Of a stretch of DNA of 35,998 bases, positions 1-8,290 are shown one piece after another. This DNA comes from Muribaculaceae bacterium (GTDB taxonomy: Bacteria; Bacteroidota; Bacteroidia; Bacteroidales; Muribaculaceae). A program made the position numbers and the translations under genes. The DNA lies in the NCBI GenBank assembly GCA_017557625.1, contig JAFYYG010000005.1, forward strand, positions 1 through 35,998, given 5' to 3'. Positions within the stretch are counted from its first letter, which is position 1. The number at the start of each line of letters is the position of its first letter. The notes below the pieces were generated by a model. The model was not told where the DNA came from and did not search any database. It saw only the letters and a list, made by a program, of their open reading frames with translations.

Positions 1-71
1 AAAAAACAAAGACAAGCACATCTTGTATCTGGCCAGGTCGCTTAGAACCCGAAAATCTTTCATAAAAATAT

Positions 72-99
72 GGGAGGCTTTAGCAGATTTTAGCCTCCC
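72..99. terminator. Hairpin near left edge, possible terminator
   Basis: GGGAGGCT (72-79) pairs with AGCCTCCC (92-99), an 8 bp stem with a 12 nt loop. There is no long T-run on either side, so it may be a terminator or only a structured element. Bases 1-71 hold nothing I can assign. Confidence 0.4.
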
Positions 100-119
100 T
101 TACCACTATTAAATTTTTC

Positions 120-143
120 TAATGACCGATTTGGGTTAAAAAT
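120..143. repeat. 24-nt dispersed repeat, copy 1
   Basis: The 24 nt here recur at 20759-20782 with a single mismatch (T versus C at the 13th base); the shared core is AATGACCGATT-Y-GGGTTAAA. Both copies lie in non-coding DNA. The origin (IS end, attachment site or regulatory site) is unknown. Confidence 0.6.
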
Positions 144-170
144 GGGGGCGAGTTTTTCATTCGCTCCCAT
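142..170 (-). terminator. Intrinsic terminator downstream of rpoD
   Basis: ATGGGGGCGA (142-151) and TCGCTCCCAT (161-170) form a 10 bp stem with one G-T wobble and a 9 nt loop. Read on the minus strand the stem is followed by a short T-run, which fits termination of the leftward rpoD transcript ending at 248. Confidence 0.6.
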
Positions 171-247
171 TTAAATGTGTGAACTATTTGTTCTAAATTC
201 TTATTTGAGAAAATACGGCTTGATGCAAGCCGTTGGGTGTTGGGTAA

Positions 248-1105
248 TTAGCCCAGATAGGACTTGAGCAGTTTGCTCTTTTGTCCTTTGAGTCGGCGTA
301 TTGCCTTCTCTTTAATTTGTCGTACTCTTTCGCGAGTGAGGTCGAACTTCGAACCAATCTCTTCAAGTGTCATCTCTTGGCAGCCGATGCCGAAGAACAT
401 CTTCAAGATGTCGCGCTCGCGGGGGTTGAGCTGGTCGAGGGCTCGGTTCACCTCCTTGGAGAGCGACTCCTGGTTCAACGACTGATCAGCCATCGGAGAG
501 TCCTCATTGGGAAGTACGTCAAGCAGGCTGTTGTCCTCGCCATCGACAAAGGGCGCGTCTACCGACACATGTCGTCCGCTAACCTTCAGCGCGTCAGAGA
601 TTTTGTCAACAGGCACATCGAGTTGCTCGGCGAGTTCGGCCGCCGATGGACGGCGTTCGTGCTCTTGTTCAAATCTCGACTGCGCCTTGCTGATCTTGTT
701 GATAGAGCCCACTTGGTTGAGGGGAAGCCTAACAATGCGCGACTGCTCAGCGAGAGCTTGAAGAATTGATTGACGAATCCACCAAACTGCATAAGAGATG
801 AACTTGAAACCACGTGTCTCGTCAAATTTCTGGGCTGCCTTAATCAGGCCTAAATTACCCTCGTCGATTAAGTCGGGAAGACTCAATCCCTGGTTCTGGT
901 ACTGCTTTGCCACCGAAACTACGAAACGCAGGTTAGCGCTCACCAATTTGTCGAGTGCCGCTTGGTCGCCTTGCTTGATGCGCTGAGCAAGTTCCACTTC
1001 CTCATCGACAGTGATAAGGTCTTTGCGACCTATCTCTTGCAAGTACTTGTCTAGCGATGCGCTCTCGCGGTTGGTGATTGATTTTGTGATTTTTAATTGT
1101 CTCAT
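248..1105 (-). CDS. rpoD: RNA polymerase primary sigma factor (sigma-70/RpoD family)
   Basis: Primary sigma factor that directs RNA polymerase to housekeeping promoters. The 285-residue protein has region 1.2 near residues 15-50 ([14 protein letters not shown]), region 2 with [20 protein letters not shown] and the WWIRQSI helix that contacts the -10-like box, region 3 in the middle and region 4 with a helix-turn-helix ending [18 protein letters not shown]. The long acidic N-terminal region 1.1 of proteobacterial RpoD is absent, as is usual in Bacteroidota, where the primary sigma is short. It is transcribed alone, leftward, with a TAATTTTG box 26 nt upstream of the start and a terminator hairpin downstream. 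Identification is firm; that it is the housekeeping rather than an alternative sigma rests on the conserved regions 2.4 and 4.2. Confidence 0.95.
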   Translation of the reverse strand: MRQLKITKSITNRESASLDKYLQEIGRKDLITVDEEVELAQRIKQGDQAALDKLVSANLRFVVSVAKQYQNQGLSLPDLIDEGNLGLIKAAQKFDETRGFKFISYAVWWIRQSILQALAEQSRIVRLPLNQVGSINKISKAQSRFEQEHERRPSAAELAEQLDVPVDKISDALKVSGRHVSVDAPFVDGEDNSLLDVLPNEDSPMADQSLNQESLSKEVNRALDQLNPRERDILKMFFGIGCQEMTLEEIGSKFDLTRERVRQIKEKAIRRLKGQKSKLLKSYLG

Positions 1106-1545
1106 ACTTGAAATGTAGAGTTTAAGCTTGCAAAATTACAAAAAGTTTCTGAATTATGATATAAACAAAGAAAGAAAAGTTTAATATGTTAACAAAATTT
1201 AATATAAGTGGGCGGGTATAATGTGTATGCTCTGATTATGATTTATCATTTATGGAAGACAGTTATGGGATTTTGATTATTATATTTTTTTATCTGTTGG
1301 TTGAATATTAATAGCGTCAATGCCACACGCTTCGGCAGTAATGGAGAATGCGATAATTTCTAGGTCGCTGTACTTGGGAGCGTCATCTGGCCTGGTTTAT
1401 TTCCCATGTCATTTACTAGTTTTTTGCGAAATCCACACTGTATTAATTTCTACGGAGTATAAGTGGGTAAGTTGTGGTTTTTCGTCCCACTCTGTCTTTT
1501 TTTCTATCTTTTTTCAATCTTATCGGAGAATAAGGTGTTTCATTG
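1106..1545. other. rpoD / nif3 divergent intergenic region
   Basis: Gene-free AT-rich gap between two divergent genes. Apart from the rpoD -7 box at its left and the nif3 promoter at its right I see no coding or RNA feature. The one open frame here (1320-1559) has an unlikely composition for a protein. Confidence 0.6.
1131..1138 (-). promoter_or_regulatory. -7 box of the rpoD promoter
   Basis: On the minus strand the bases read TAATTTTG, an exact match to the Bacteroidota -7 consensus TAnnTTTG, 26 nt before the rpoD start codon. No TTTG is found at the ideal 19-21 nt spacing upstream. Confidence 0.55.
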
Positions 1546-1577
1546 TTTGTGATTATTGAAAAAAAAATGTATCTTTG
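1546..1577 (+). promoter_or_regulatory. Consensus Bacteroidota promoter for the nif3-like operon
   Basis: TTTG at 1546-1549, a 20 nt spacer, then TATCTTTG at 1570-1577. Both boxes and the spacing match the primary-sigma consensus exactly. The start codon lies 21 nt after the -7 box, so the leader would be short. Confidence 0.8.
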
Positions 1578-1597
1578 TAGAAAAATTGTGTTGATAT

Positions 1598-2689
1598 ATG
1601 AAAGTAAGAGAGATAACCAATGCTATTGAGGCAGTGGCTCCGCTGTATTTGCAGGAAAGTTGGGATAATTCTGGTATGCAGGTTGGTGACCCTGATAATG
1701 AAGTGACGGGTGTGTTGCTATGCACCGATGTGCGTGAAGAAATTCTTGAAGAAGCAATAGAGCTTGGCGCTAATATGATAATCTCGCATCATCCTTTACT
1801 GTTTCGCGGACTTAAAAAGATAGTAGGCCGAAGTTATCAGGAACGTATCGTTGCCCTTGCTATCAAGCACGACATAACCATTTATTGCGCGCATACCAAC
1901 ATGGACTGTGCCCTGGGTGGCGTGAACTTCAAAATGGCTGAGAAATTGGGGATGAAAAACGTGCGCGTGCTAGACCCTCAACAAAGTACGCAGCGCAAGA
2001 TTGTGGTGTTTGTGCCAACTGAGGCTGTCGCCAAGGTGGAAAAGGCGATGTGTGATGCTGGGGCAGGCATACTTGGCAACTACGACAACTGCACTTATAA
2101 GATGGAAGGAGTGGGGCAGTACCGTGCTCTCGATGGTGCCGAGCCGTGGGCAGGTAAAGTAGGAGAGGTGCATAACGAACCCGAGGCGCGAGTTGAGGTG
2201 CTTGTGCATAAAGCGTTGTGTGGTAGGGTTGTGACAGCAATGATTAAGGCTCACCCTTACGAGGAACCCGCATTCGATATCATCGCTCTTGAGAATGCTG
2301 ACAAATATGCAGGCTTAGGCGTGATAGGCGACGTGGAGCCACAAGATGCACGTGCGTTTCTTGAGAAAGTGAAAAACGCTTTTGAGGTAGATACATTGCG
2401 CTACAGTGGCAACCTAGACCGTCAGGTGAGCCGCATCGCATTATGTGGTGGAGCAGGTGCCGAGTTTACAGGACTGGCGATGTCACAACGAGCCGATGTG
2501 TTCATCACCGGTGACATGAAATATCACGAGTTTCAAGGCAATGAAGAGCGCATAATACTCGCCGATATTGGTCATTATGAGAGCGAACATTACACAAAAG
2601 AGATATTTTATGATATAATTACGAAAAAAAATCCTAACTTTGCAGTCGATTTCGCAAAGAGCGAGAAAAACCAGGTTAATTATTTATAA
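1598..2689 (+). CDS. Nif3-like dinuclear metal-centre hexameric protein
   Basis: Member of the NIF3/YbgI (DUF34) family, whose members bind two metal ions at a site formed by conserved His, Asp and Glu; the cellular role is still uncertain (GTP cyclohydrolase I type 2 annotations are historical). Metal ligands are visible: SHHPLLFRG near residue 65, HTNMD near residue 98, and a C-terminal GDMKYHE and DIGHYESEH. At 363 residues it is the long form with a PII/CutA-like insertion between the two halves (around residues 135-235), containing HPYEEPAFDI. It begins after a consensus promoter and is followed only 9 nt later by the zinc-ribbon coiled-coil gene, a pairing common in Bacteroidota that suggests joint expression. 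Confidence 0.92.
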   Translation: MKVREITNAIEAVAPLYLQESWDNSGMQVGDPDNEVTGVLLCTDVREEILEEAIELGANMIISHHPLLFRGLKKIVGRSYQERIVALAIKHDITIYCAHTNMDCALGGVNFKMAEKLGMKNVRVLDPQQSTQRKIVVFVPTEAVAKVEKAMCDAGAGILGNYDNCTYKMEGVGQYRALDGAEPWAGKVGEVHNEPEARVEVLVHKALCGRVVTAMIKAHPYEEPAFDIIALENADKYAGLGVIGDVEPQDARAFLEKVKNAFEVDTLRYSGNLDRQVSRIALCGGAGAEFTGLAMSQRADVFITGDMKYHEFQGNEERIILADIGHYESEHYTKEIFYDIITKKNPNFAVDFAKSEKNQVNYL

Positions 2690-2698
2690 TAGTATATT

Positions 2699-3478
2699 AT
2701 GGCTAAACAAGAAAAAGAACTTACTGTAGAGGAGCGTTTGAAGCTGCTTTATGACTTGCAGAAGACTTTATCGGAGGTTGACCGTTTCAAGACCGAGCGT
2801 GGCGAACTGCCCCTTGAGGTGCAGGATTTGGAAGACGAGATTGAAGGTCTGCAAACAAAAATCGGCAATTTCAACGACGAGATTGAACAACTCAACACAT
2901 TAATTGCCAATCAGAAGGACACTATTGACAAGGCTAGCGAACTCATTGAAAAATATGAGAAAGACCAGGACAATGTGCGTAACAACCGTGAGTATGATTA
3001 TCTAACAAAAGAAATTGAGTTCCAGCGGCTCACCGTGCAGTCAGCCGAAAAGAAAATTGATGATGCTACTCATAAGGTAGACGCCATAAAGGTTCAAATA
3101 CAGGCATTCCAGGCTCAGCTGACTGAAAATGAGCAGGTACTCGCCGAGAAGAAAGGCGAACTCGACACCATCATTGCAGAGACCAAGCAGGAAGAGGAGA
3201 AGCAGCGCGAGAAAGCCAAGAAGCTTGAAAACAAAATCAACAATGCCGACCCACGCTTGCTCAACGCATTTAAGAGAATCCGCAAGAATGCCCGCAACGG
3301 CTTGGGCGTGGTTTATGTTCAGCGCAACGCCTGTGGCGGTTGCTTCAACCGCATCCCTGCACAGCGCCAAATGGAGATAAAGATGAAAAAGAAAATCATA
3401 GTGTGCGAATACTGTGGTAGAGTGCTTATTGACCCATCAATTGCTGGTGTTTCGGACATCGAGGCTCAAAACGCGTAA
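2699..3478 (+). CDS. Zinc-ribbon coiled-coil protein (C4-type, DUF164/CdsZ-like)
   Basis: The 259-residue cytoplasmic protein consists of a long N-terminal coiled coil (roughly residues 10-195, rich in Glu, Lys, Gln and Leu heptads) and a C-terminal C4 zinc ribbon with CGGC and CEYC pairs, reading CGGCFNRIPAQRQMEIK then VCEYCGRVL. This is the architecture of the FlgA/CdsZ-type zinc ribbon family found across bacteria. The molecular function is not established; the form suggests a nucleic-acid- or ribosome-associated tether. It follows the nif3-like gene by 9 nt and ends just before a strong terminator, so it is the last gene of that operon. Confidence 0.88.
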   Translation: MAKQEKELTVEERLKLLYDLQKTLSEVDRFKTERGELPLEVQDLEDEIEGLQTKIGNFNDEIEQLNTLIANQKDTIDKASELIEKYEKDQDNVRNNREYDYLTKEIEFQRLTVQSAEKKIDDATHKVDAIKVQIQAFQAQLTENEQVLAEKKGELDTIIAETKQEEEKQREKAKKLENKINNADPRLLNAFKRIRKNARNGLGVVYVQRNACGGCFNRIPAQRQMEIKMKKKIIVCEYCGRVLIDPSIAGVSDIEAQNA

Positions 3479-3504
3479 TTAAAGGATTAAGTACAAAGGA
3501 CTTG

Positions 3505-3541
3505 AAAAAGTGGCTGAAGCGAAAACTCCAGCCACTTTTTT
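3505..3541. terminator. Bidirectional intrinsic terminator
   Basis: AAAAGTGGCTG pairs perfectly with CAGCCACTTTT around a 12 nt loop, with A and T runs on both sides. It lies between two convergent genes and can serve both. Confidence 0.85.
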
Positions 3542-3558
3542 AGCTTTGTAATGATGGA

Positions 3559-4443
3559 TTAGTCGGCCATCAGTCGCTCGATAACGGTCTTGACTAAGTC
3601 GTTGACAGCCGTCTTGTAGTTGGGATTAGCGACTGTTGCGACGCGGTTGGCTATGATTGAGCAAATTGTGATAGCACGGTGCCCCATGAGTTTGGCGAGA
3701 CCTTGCAGTGCAGCGCCTTCCATCTCATAGTTGGTGATGTGTCCACCGTCATACTCAAACGCCTCAATGCGCTTGTTTAGTTCTGGCTCCGCCAGCGGCA
3801 GACGCACTTCACGTCCCTGAGGTCCATAGAATCCCACGGCCGAGATGGTATAGCCACGCACCATGTCGTCGCGACCAATCTTTTCTACAAGAGTTGGGTC
3901 GGCTTCTACAATGTAAGGTTTACAGAACAAGGGATTCCACTTCACAAACTTGCAGAACTTACGTTCAAACTCGAGGTCGCAGATCTCATTGCGTCCAGCG
4001 TAATAGTTCACTACACCGTCGAAGCCTAATGCCTTGGCGGCAATCACGGGAGTGCCTACTGGCACATAGGGTTGAAGACCGCCGCTGGTGCCTATACGCA
4101 CGATGTTGAGGGTACGGTGCTGATCCTTTACTGTGCGAGTGGCGAAATCAACGTTTGCGAGTGCGTCAAGTTCAGTAACCACGATGTCGATGTTGTCGCC
4201 GCCAATGCCATGCGAGAGCGCCATAATGGGCTTTCCCTTATAGGTGCCGCCGATAGTGTGGAACTCACGGCTCGACACTTCAAAGTCCTGGGTGTCGAAG
4301 TAGGATGCAATCATGTTAACACGACTGGGATCGCCGCAAATGATGATGTTGTCGGCGAGTTGCTCTGGTTTCAGATGAATGTGGAAGATGGAACCATCAT
4401 CGTTGATGATCATCTCGGAATCGGGAATGTATTTCTTTTCCAT
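3559..4443 (-). CDS. Nucleoside phosphorylase (uridine phosphorylase-like)
   Basis: Phosphorolytic cleavage of a nucleoside to base and ribose-1-phosphate in nucleoside salvage. The 294-residue protein belongs to the PNP/UDP superfamily: N-terminal phosphate-binding stretch IICGDPSRVNMIASYF, central RIGTSGGLQ, and a C-terminal NYEMEGAALQGLA that contacts the ribose. The NYEMEGAAL form and the length fit the Bacteroidota branch usually annotated as uridine phosphorylase; substrate choice between uridine and other nucleosides cannot be settled from motifs alone. It stands alone on the minus strand between terminators, with a TAATTTTG box 41 nt upstream. Confidence 0.88.
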   Translation of the reverse strand: MEKKYIPDSEMIINDDGSIFHIHLKPEQLADNIIICGDPSRVNMIASYFDTQDFEVSSREFHTIGGTYKGKPIMALSHGIGGDNIDIVVTELDALANVDFATRTVKDQHRTLNIVRIGTSGGLQPYVPVGTPVIAAKALGFDGVVNYYAGRNEICDLEFERKFCKFVKWNPLFCKPYIVEADPTLVEKIGRDDMVRGYTISAVGFYGPQGREVRLPLAEPELNKRIEAFEYDGGHITNYEMEGAALQGLAKLMGHRAITICSIIANRVATVANPNYKTAVNDLVKTVIERLMAD

Positions 4444-4484
4444 TATCTTGAGGTTTAAAAATTATTTTTTCTACAAATAAAAAG

Positions 4485-4492
4485 CAAAATTA
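4485..4492 (-). promoter_or_regulatory. -7 box for the nucleoside phosphorylase gene
   Basis: TAATTTTG on the minus strand, an exact TAnnTTTG match, 41 nt before the start codon. The -33 region is poorly matched. Confidence 0.5.
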
Positions 4493-4617
4493 TGCATTAT
4501 TTTTCAAACCTCCACCAAATTGAAGTGTTTTTTTAAAAAAAAGTGCGCAAAAAAAAGATTTGTTATAAAAATATTGAAAAATACATGTGTTGTCGGTGCC
4601 AATTTGCTACAAAAGAT

Positions 4618-4625
4618 TAATTTTG
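4618..4625 (+). promoter_or_regulatory. -7 box for the lipoprotein operon
   Basis: TAATTTTG, exact TAnnTTTG match, 22 nt before the ATG at 4648. No TTTG at the ideal spacing. Confidence 0.5.
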
Positions 4626-4647
4626 TAGTTTAAAAAGCATAATCGTG

Positions 4648-5580
4648 ATGAGTAAATTACTTAAGACATTATTGCTGGCGTGTGTGGCACTACTCTTAGA
4701 AGGATGCTTCACGGGAGTGGAGAGTACAAAGAAGATTACCGAGAAAGACGTGCAGCGCGCCATTCAGCAGATAGATAAAGGAAGTCGTGAGTCGTCATTG
4801 TCAATCTTTGTTGACTCCATTCTGTCATGGCATGAGGGCAAAGGGTTCTGGTGCGTTGATAATCAGGCACGGCTCATTTTCAATCCATCGACCAATTATG
4901 ACCTTGACACCCTTGACCTTCAGGGCAAAATGCTCACTTATAGTGGATATGGAACTCACAAACAGCTCGACAATAGCGAGGTGGTAGATATCTATTTGAA
5001 TTATGGACCACATAGGTTGGTATATCCTACTGGCAAGACTATGACAGAGATCAATCGCCACTCGTTCTCGATGCCTTTCCTGATTGATGACGATATGGTC
5101 CAGAATGTGGCTAATCAGTTGGAAAGTAAGACAGTATATATCAAGACCGCAATATGGTATGACATAGAGGGTTGTTATCAGATAGGAAATCGCAGGTTTA
5201 TACCTGTTGTGATTACCGCAGTAAAGCCTGGCGACAAGGTGTATCCGCTTAAGGTAGAGTTTTGTGCAACCGATAACGGTGACAAGGCGTTTGTGTGGAT
5301 GAAACCACCTGGATCCGAAAGTGTTGGACGTGACTTTGACTCATTGTTCTCTTGGACCGATGTCAGGAAACAATATCCTGACATTTCTCCCGTCATTTGG
5401 AGTAATATTGTGAATTGCAGGGTTGCTGAGGGCATGACAAAGGCTGAATGTCGTTTGGCGATGGGAAATCCTTCGAATATCATGCAACTGCCCGATCAGT
5501 CGGGGTTGCGGGAATATTGGTACTATGAAGGTGGGCGATATCTGTTCTTTGTTGATGGTCTTTTGAAAGAATTTAGATAA
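4648..5580 (+). CDS. Putative outer-membrane lipoprotein with BamE/SmpA-like C-terminus
   Basis: Hypothetical lipoprotein of 310 residues. The N-terminus has a short basic stretch, a Leu-rich hydrophobic core and a lipobox-like LEGC with the acceptor Cys at residue 20, although Glu at -2 is unusual. Residues 20-250 match nothing I recognise. The last 55 residues (GMTKAECRLAMGNPSNIMQ, then EYWYYEGGRYLFFVDG) have the G-M-x-x-x-E-x-x-x-x-x-G-x-P and W-x-Y pattern of the BamE/SmpA-OmlA fold, which in known proteins sits in the periplasm and binds partner envelope proteins. A GTG three nucleotides upstream is an alternative start, but the ATG is preferred. Its stop codon overlaps the start of the next gene by one base. 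Confidence 0.75.
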   Translation: MSKLLKTLLLACVALLLEGCFTGVESTKKITEKDVQRAIQQIDKGSRESSLSIFVDSILSWHEGKGFWCVDNQARLIFNPSTNYDLDTLDLQGKMLTYSGYGTHKQLDNSEVVDIYLNYGPHRLVYPTGKTMTEINRHSFSMPFLIDDDMVQNVANQLESKTVYIKTAIWYDIEGCYQIGNRRFIPVVITAVKPGDKVYPLKVEFCATDNGDKAFVWMKPPGSESVGRDFDSLFSWTDVRKQYPDISPVIWSNIVNCRVAEGMTKAECRLAMGNPSNIMQLPDQSGLREYWYYEGGRYLFFVDGLLKEFR

Positions 5581-6353
5581 TGGAAGACAACCGTCTAAAA
5601 ATAACGATATTAGGCAGCGGCACCAGCACTGGAGTTCCACAGATTGGATGCCAATGTGAGGTATGTCGCTCAATTGACCCACACGACAAGCGGCTGCGCC
5701 AATCGGCACTAGTGGAATGGCGAGGTAAGCGTATCTTGATAGACTGCGGTCCCGACTTTCGCCAGCAGATTCTGAATACAGGTGACACCCATCTCGATGC
5801 GTTGCTTATTACCCATATCCACTACGACCATATTGGTGGCTTGGAAGATTTGCGTGGGTTTAGCGATTGCCCGATATATGCCCGCCGCGACGTGATAGAT
5901 GCTTTGCATCAGCGACTTTCGTACTGCTTTGCTGAGCATCCTTATCCTGGAGTTCCTCACTACGAATTGGTGGAGATTAACGACAATGAACCATTTGATT
6001 GCGTTGGAGTTGAGGTACAACCCATTCCCGTAATGCACTATAAATTGCCAATTATGGGCTTCCGCATTGGTGATTTGGCTTATATAACCGATTGTAAGAC
6101 TATCACCAAAGAGCAGATAGAACGCCTGCGTGGGGTGCCTGTTCTTGTGCTGAACGCTTTGCGCTTTGAAGAACATCTTTCACACATTTCGCTTTCTCAA
6201 GCGCTCGAGATAATTGAGCAGATAAAGCCAGGCAGGGCAGTGCTCGTTCACATGAGCCACGGCATAGGTCTACACGCTGAGACTTCTAAATTACTGCCTC
6301 AGTGCGTGGAGCTTGCTTACGACGGCATGACGATAATAGTTCATAGTTCATAG
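5580..6353 (+). CDS. Metallo-beta-lactamase-fold hydrolase (PhnP-like)
   Basis: Predicted metal-dependent phosphodiesterase or related hydrolase, 257 residues. The N-terminus GSGTSTGVPQIGC followed by CQCEVCRS resembles the Cys-rich start of the PhnP/RNase Z-like branch. The metal site HxHxDH is visible as THIHYDHIGG near residue 79, with a later conserved HMSHGIG. Bacteroidota proteins of this kind are commonly annotated as MBL fold metallo-hydrolase. There is no phn cluster nearby, so a role in phosphonate use is not supported. The start ATG overlaps the preceding stop by one base, so it is translationally coupled to the lipoprotein gene. The stop codon lies inside a heptamer tandem repeat. 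Confidence 0.88.
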   Translation: MEDNRLKITILGSGTSTGVPQIGCQCEVCRSIDPHDKRLRQSALVEWRGKRILIDCGPDFRQQILNTGDTHLDALLITHIHYDHIGGLEDLRGFSDCPIYARRDVIDALHQRLSYCFAEHPYPGVPHYELVEINDNEPFDCVGVEVQPIPVMHYKLPIMGFRIGDLAYITDCKTITKEQIERLRGVPVLVLNALRFEEHLSHISLSQALEIIEQIKPGRAVLVHMSHGIGLHAETSKLLPQCVELAYDGMTIIVHSS

Positions 6354-6379
6354 TTCACAGTTCATAGTTCACAGTTCAT
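6338..6379. repeat. Tandem heptamer repeat AGTTCAY x6
   Basis: Six perfect 7-nt units AGTTCAT or AGTTCAC in a row. The array includes the last codons and stop of the hydrolase gene. It is followed by a looser repeat built on TTAACACTTA (6391-6420). Confidence 0.85.
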
Positions 6380-6426
6380 AGCTTTTTATCCTTAACACTT
6401 AAAACTTAACTTAACACTTATATTTT

Positions 6427-8124
6427 ATGGCAATAGTTGACGACAAGAAAATCATCTTCTCAATGGTGGGGGTGAGCAAGACAATTCAGCAAAACCAGAA
6501 ACAGATTCTAAAGAACATCTATCTTTCGTTCTTCTACGGGGCGAAGATAGGCATCATTGGTCTCAATGGTGCCGGTAAGTCCACGTTGATGAAAATCATT
6601 GCTGGCATAGAGACACAGTATCAAGGTCAGGTGGTATTTGCGCCGGGCTACAGCGTGGGATATCTTCCTCAAGACCCGCAACTTGACCCAACAAAGACTG
6701 TGAAAGAAGTGGTTCAGGAAGGTGTGCAGCACGTGGTTGATGCTCTAAATGAATATGAGGAGATAAACCAGAAATTCGGCTTGCCTGAATACTACGAGAA
6801 CGAAAATAAGATGAACGAGCTTTTTGCTCGCCAGGCACAGCTTCAGGACATAATTGACGCTACTGACGCGTGGAACCTTGACAGCCGCCTGGAGCGGGCG
6901 ATGGATGCTTTGCGCTGTCCGCAGGGCGACGAGAGCACCGAGCACCTGAGCGGTGGCGAGCGTAGGCGTGTGGCGTTGTGCCGACTGTTACTGCAAAAGC
7001 CCGATGTGCTGCTCCTTGATGAGCCTACTAACCACCTTGATGCAGAGTCTATCGATTGGCTTGAGCAGCACTTGCAGCAGTATGAGGGCACGGTGATTGC
7101 TGTAACCCACGACCGCTACTTCCTCGACCATGTGGCGGGATGGATTCTCGAACTCGACCGTGGCGAGGGCATCCCCTGGCGTGGAAATTATAGCAGCTGG
7201 CTGGAGCAGAAGACTCAGCGTCTTGCACAAGAGGAAAAGACCGAGAGCAAGCGCCGCAAGACTTTGCAGCGTGAGTTGGAATGGGTGCGCATGGCACCAA
7301 AAGCTCGTCAGGCAAAGGGTAAAGCGCGTTTGAACAGTTACGACAAGCTGCTTAACGAGACCGTGAAGGAGAAAGAGGAGAAGCTTGAGATATTCATTCC
7401 CAATGGTCCTCGCTTAGGCAACAAGGTTATCGAGGCGCAGCATGTGGCAAAAGCCTTTGGCGACAAATTGCTCTTCGATGACCTCAACTTCATGTTGCCG
7501 CCTAACGGCATTGTGGGCGTGATAGGTCCCAATGGTGCAGGAAAGACCACTTTGTTCCGACTGATTATGGGACTTGAGAAACCTGATAGCGGCACTTTTG
7601 AGGTGGGCGAAACAGTAAAAGCTGTTTATGTTGATCAGCAGCACACTAGTATCGACCCCGACAAGACTGTGTATGAAGTTATTTCGGGTGGGGTAGAGCT
7701 GCTGCGCATGGGTGGCCGTGACGTGAACGCTCGTGCCTATCTGTCGCGTTTCAACTTCTCGGGCGTTGACCAGCAGAAGAAGTGCGGCGTGTTAAGTGGC
7801 GGTGAGCGGAACCGTCTGCAACTGGCGTTGGCTCTCAAAGAGGAAGGCAACGTGTTGCTGCTCGATGAGCCAACCAACGATATTGACGTGAACACACTGC
7901 GGGCACTTGAGGAAGGTCTTGACGACTTTGCTGGTTGCGCAGTGGTAATCAGCCACGACCGCTGGTTTCTCGACCGCATCTGCACCCACATCCTCGCCTT
8001 CGAGGGCGACAGCAACGTGTTCTTCTTCGAAGGCTCCTATTCCGAGTATGAAGAGAACAAACTCAAGCGCCTAGGCAAAGAAGAACCCACCCGAGTTCGC
8101 TATCGCAAGCTGGTGAGTGATTGA
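6427..8124 (+). CDS. ettA: Energy-dependent translational throttle protein EttA (ABC-F ATPase)
   Basis: Ribosome-associated ABC-F protein that in E. coli gates the first elongation step according to ATP/ADP ratio. The 565-residue protein has two ABC domains and no membrane segments: first Walker A GLNGAGKST (about residue 46), signature LSGGERRRVAL, Walker B LLLDEPTNHLD; a charged linker around residues 245-315 (P-site tRNA interaction motif region); then second Walker A GPNGAGKTT, signature LSGGERNRLQLA and Walker B LLLDEPTNDID. Length and the DEPTNDID variant in domain 2 match EttA rather than Uup or ABC-F resistance factors. It is monocistronic as far as can be seen and ends at a shared terminator. 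Confidence 0.93.
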   Translation: MAIVDDKKIIFSMVGVSKTIQQNQKQILKNIYLSFFYGAKIGIIGLNGAGKSTLMKIIAGIETQYQGQVVFAPGYSVGYLPQDPQLDPTKTVKEVVQEGVQHVVDALNEYEEINQKFGLPEYYENENKMNELFARQAQLQDIIDATDAWNLDSRLERAMDALRCPQGDESTEHLSGGERRRVALCRLLLQKPDVLLLDEPTNHLDAESIDWLEQHLQQYEGTVIAVTHDRYFLDHVAGWILELDRGEGIPWRGNYSSWLEQKTQRLAQEEKTESKRRKTLQRELEWVRMAPKARQAKGKARLNSYDKLLNETVKEKEEKLEIFIPNGPRLGNKVIEAQHVAKAFGDKLLFDDLNFMLPPNGIVGVIGPNGAGKTTLFRLIMGLEKPDSGTFEVGETVKAVYVDQQHTSIDPDKTVYEVISGGVELLRMGGRDVNARAYLSRFNFSGVDQQKKCGVLSGGERNRLQLALALKEEGNVLLLDEPTNDIDVNTLRALEEGLDDFAGCAVVISHDRWFLDRICTHILAFEGDSNVFFFEGSYSEYEENKLKRLGKEEPTRVRYRKLVSD

Positions 8125-8235
8125 AAAAATAATGATTATAAGGCAAACATAATCCTTTCGAACGCCGCAATGCGACGCAATACATTGACAACACCCTATT
8201 TGGGGTTATAAGTTAGTAAGTTCTAATGCAGAAAA

Positions 8236-8272
8236 ACAACGGCTCATCAATCATGATGAACCGTCGTTTTTT
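8236..8272. terminator. Intrinsic terminator between ettA and pgk
   Basis: ACGGCTCATCA pairs with TGATGAACCGT (one G-T wobble) around a 4 nt loop and is followed by a six-T run; an A-run on the left side makes it usable from both directions by the convergent genes. Confidence 0.85.
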
Positions 8273-8290
8273 CGGTATGAGAGTAAATAA

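Noticed and set aside
1320-1559. 79-codon frame in the rpoD-nif3 gap
   Set aside because: Composition unlike a protein, and its end overlaps the consensus nif3 promoter.
5709-6176. 155-codon frame opposite the PhnP-like gene
   Set aside because: Shadow of a conserved gene on the other strand.
6338-6379. CRISPR leader or repeat
   Set aside because: Units are 7 nt with no spacers and no cas genes nearby.
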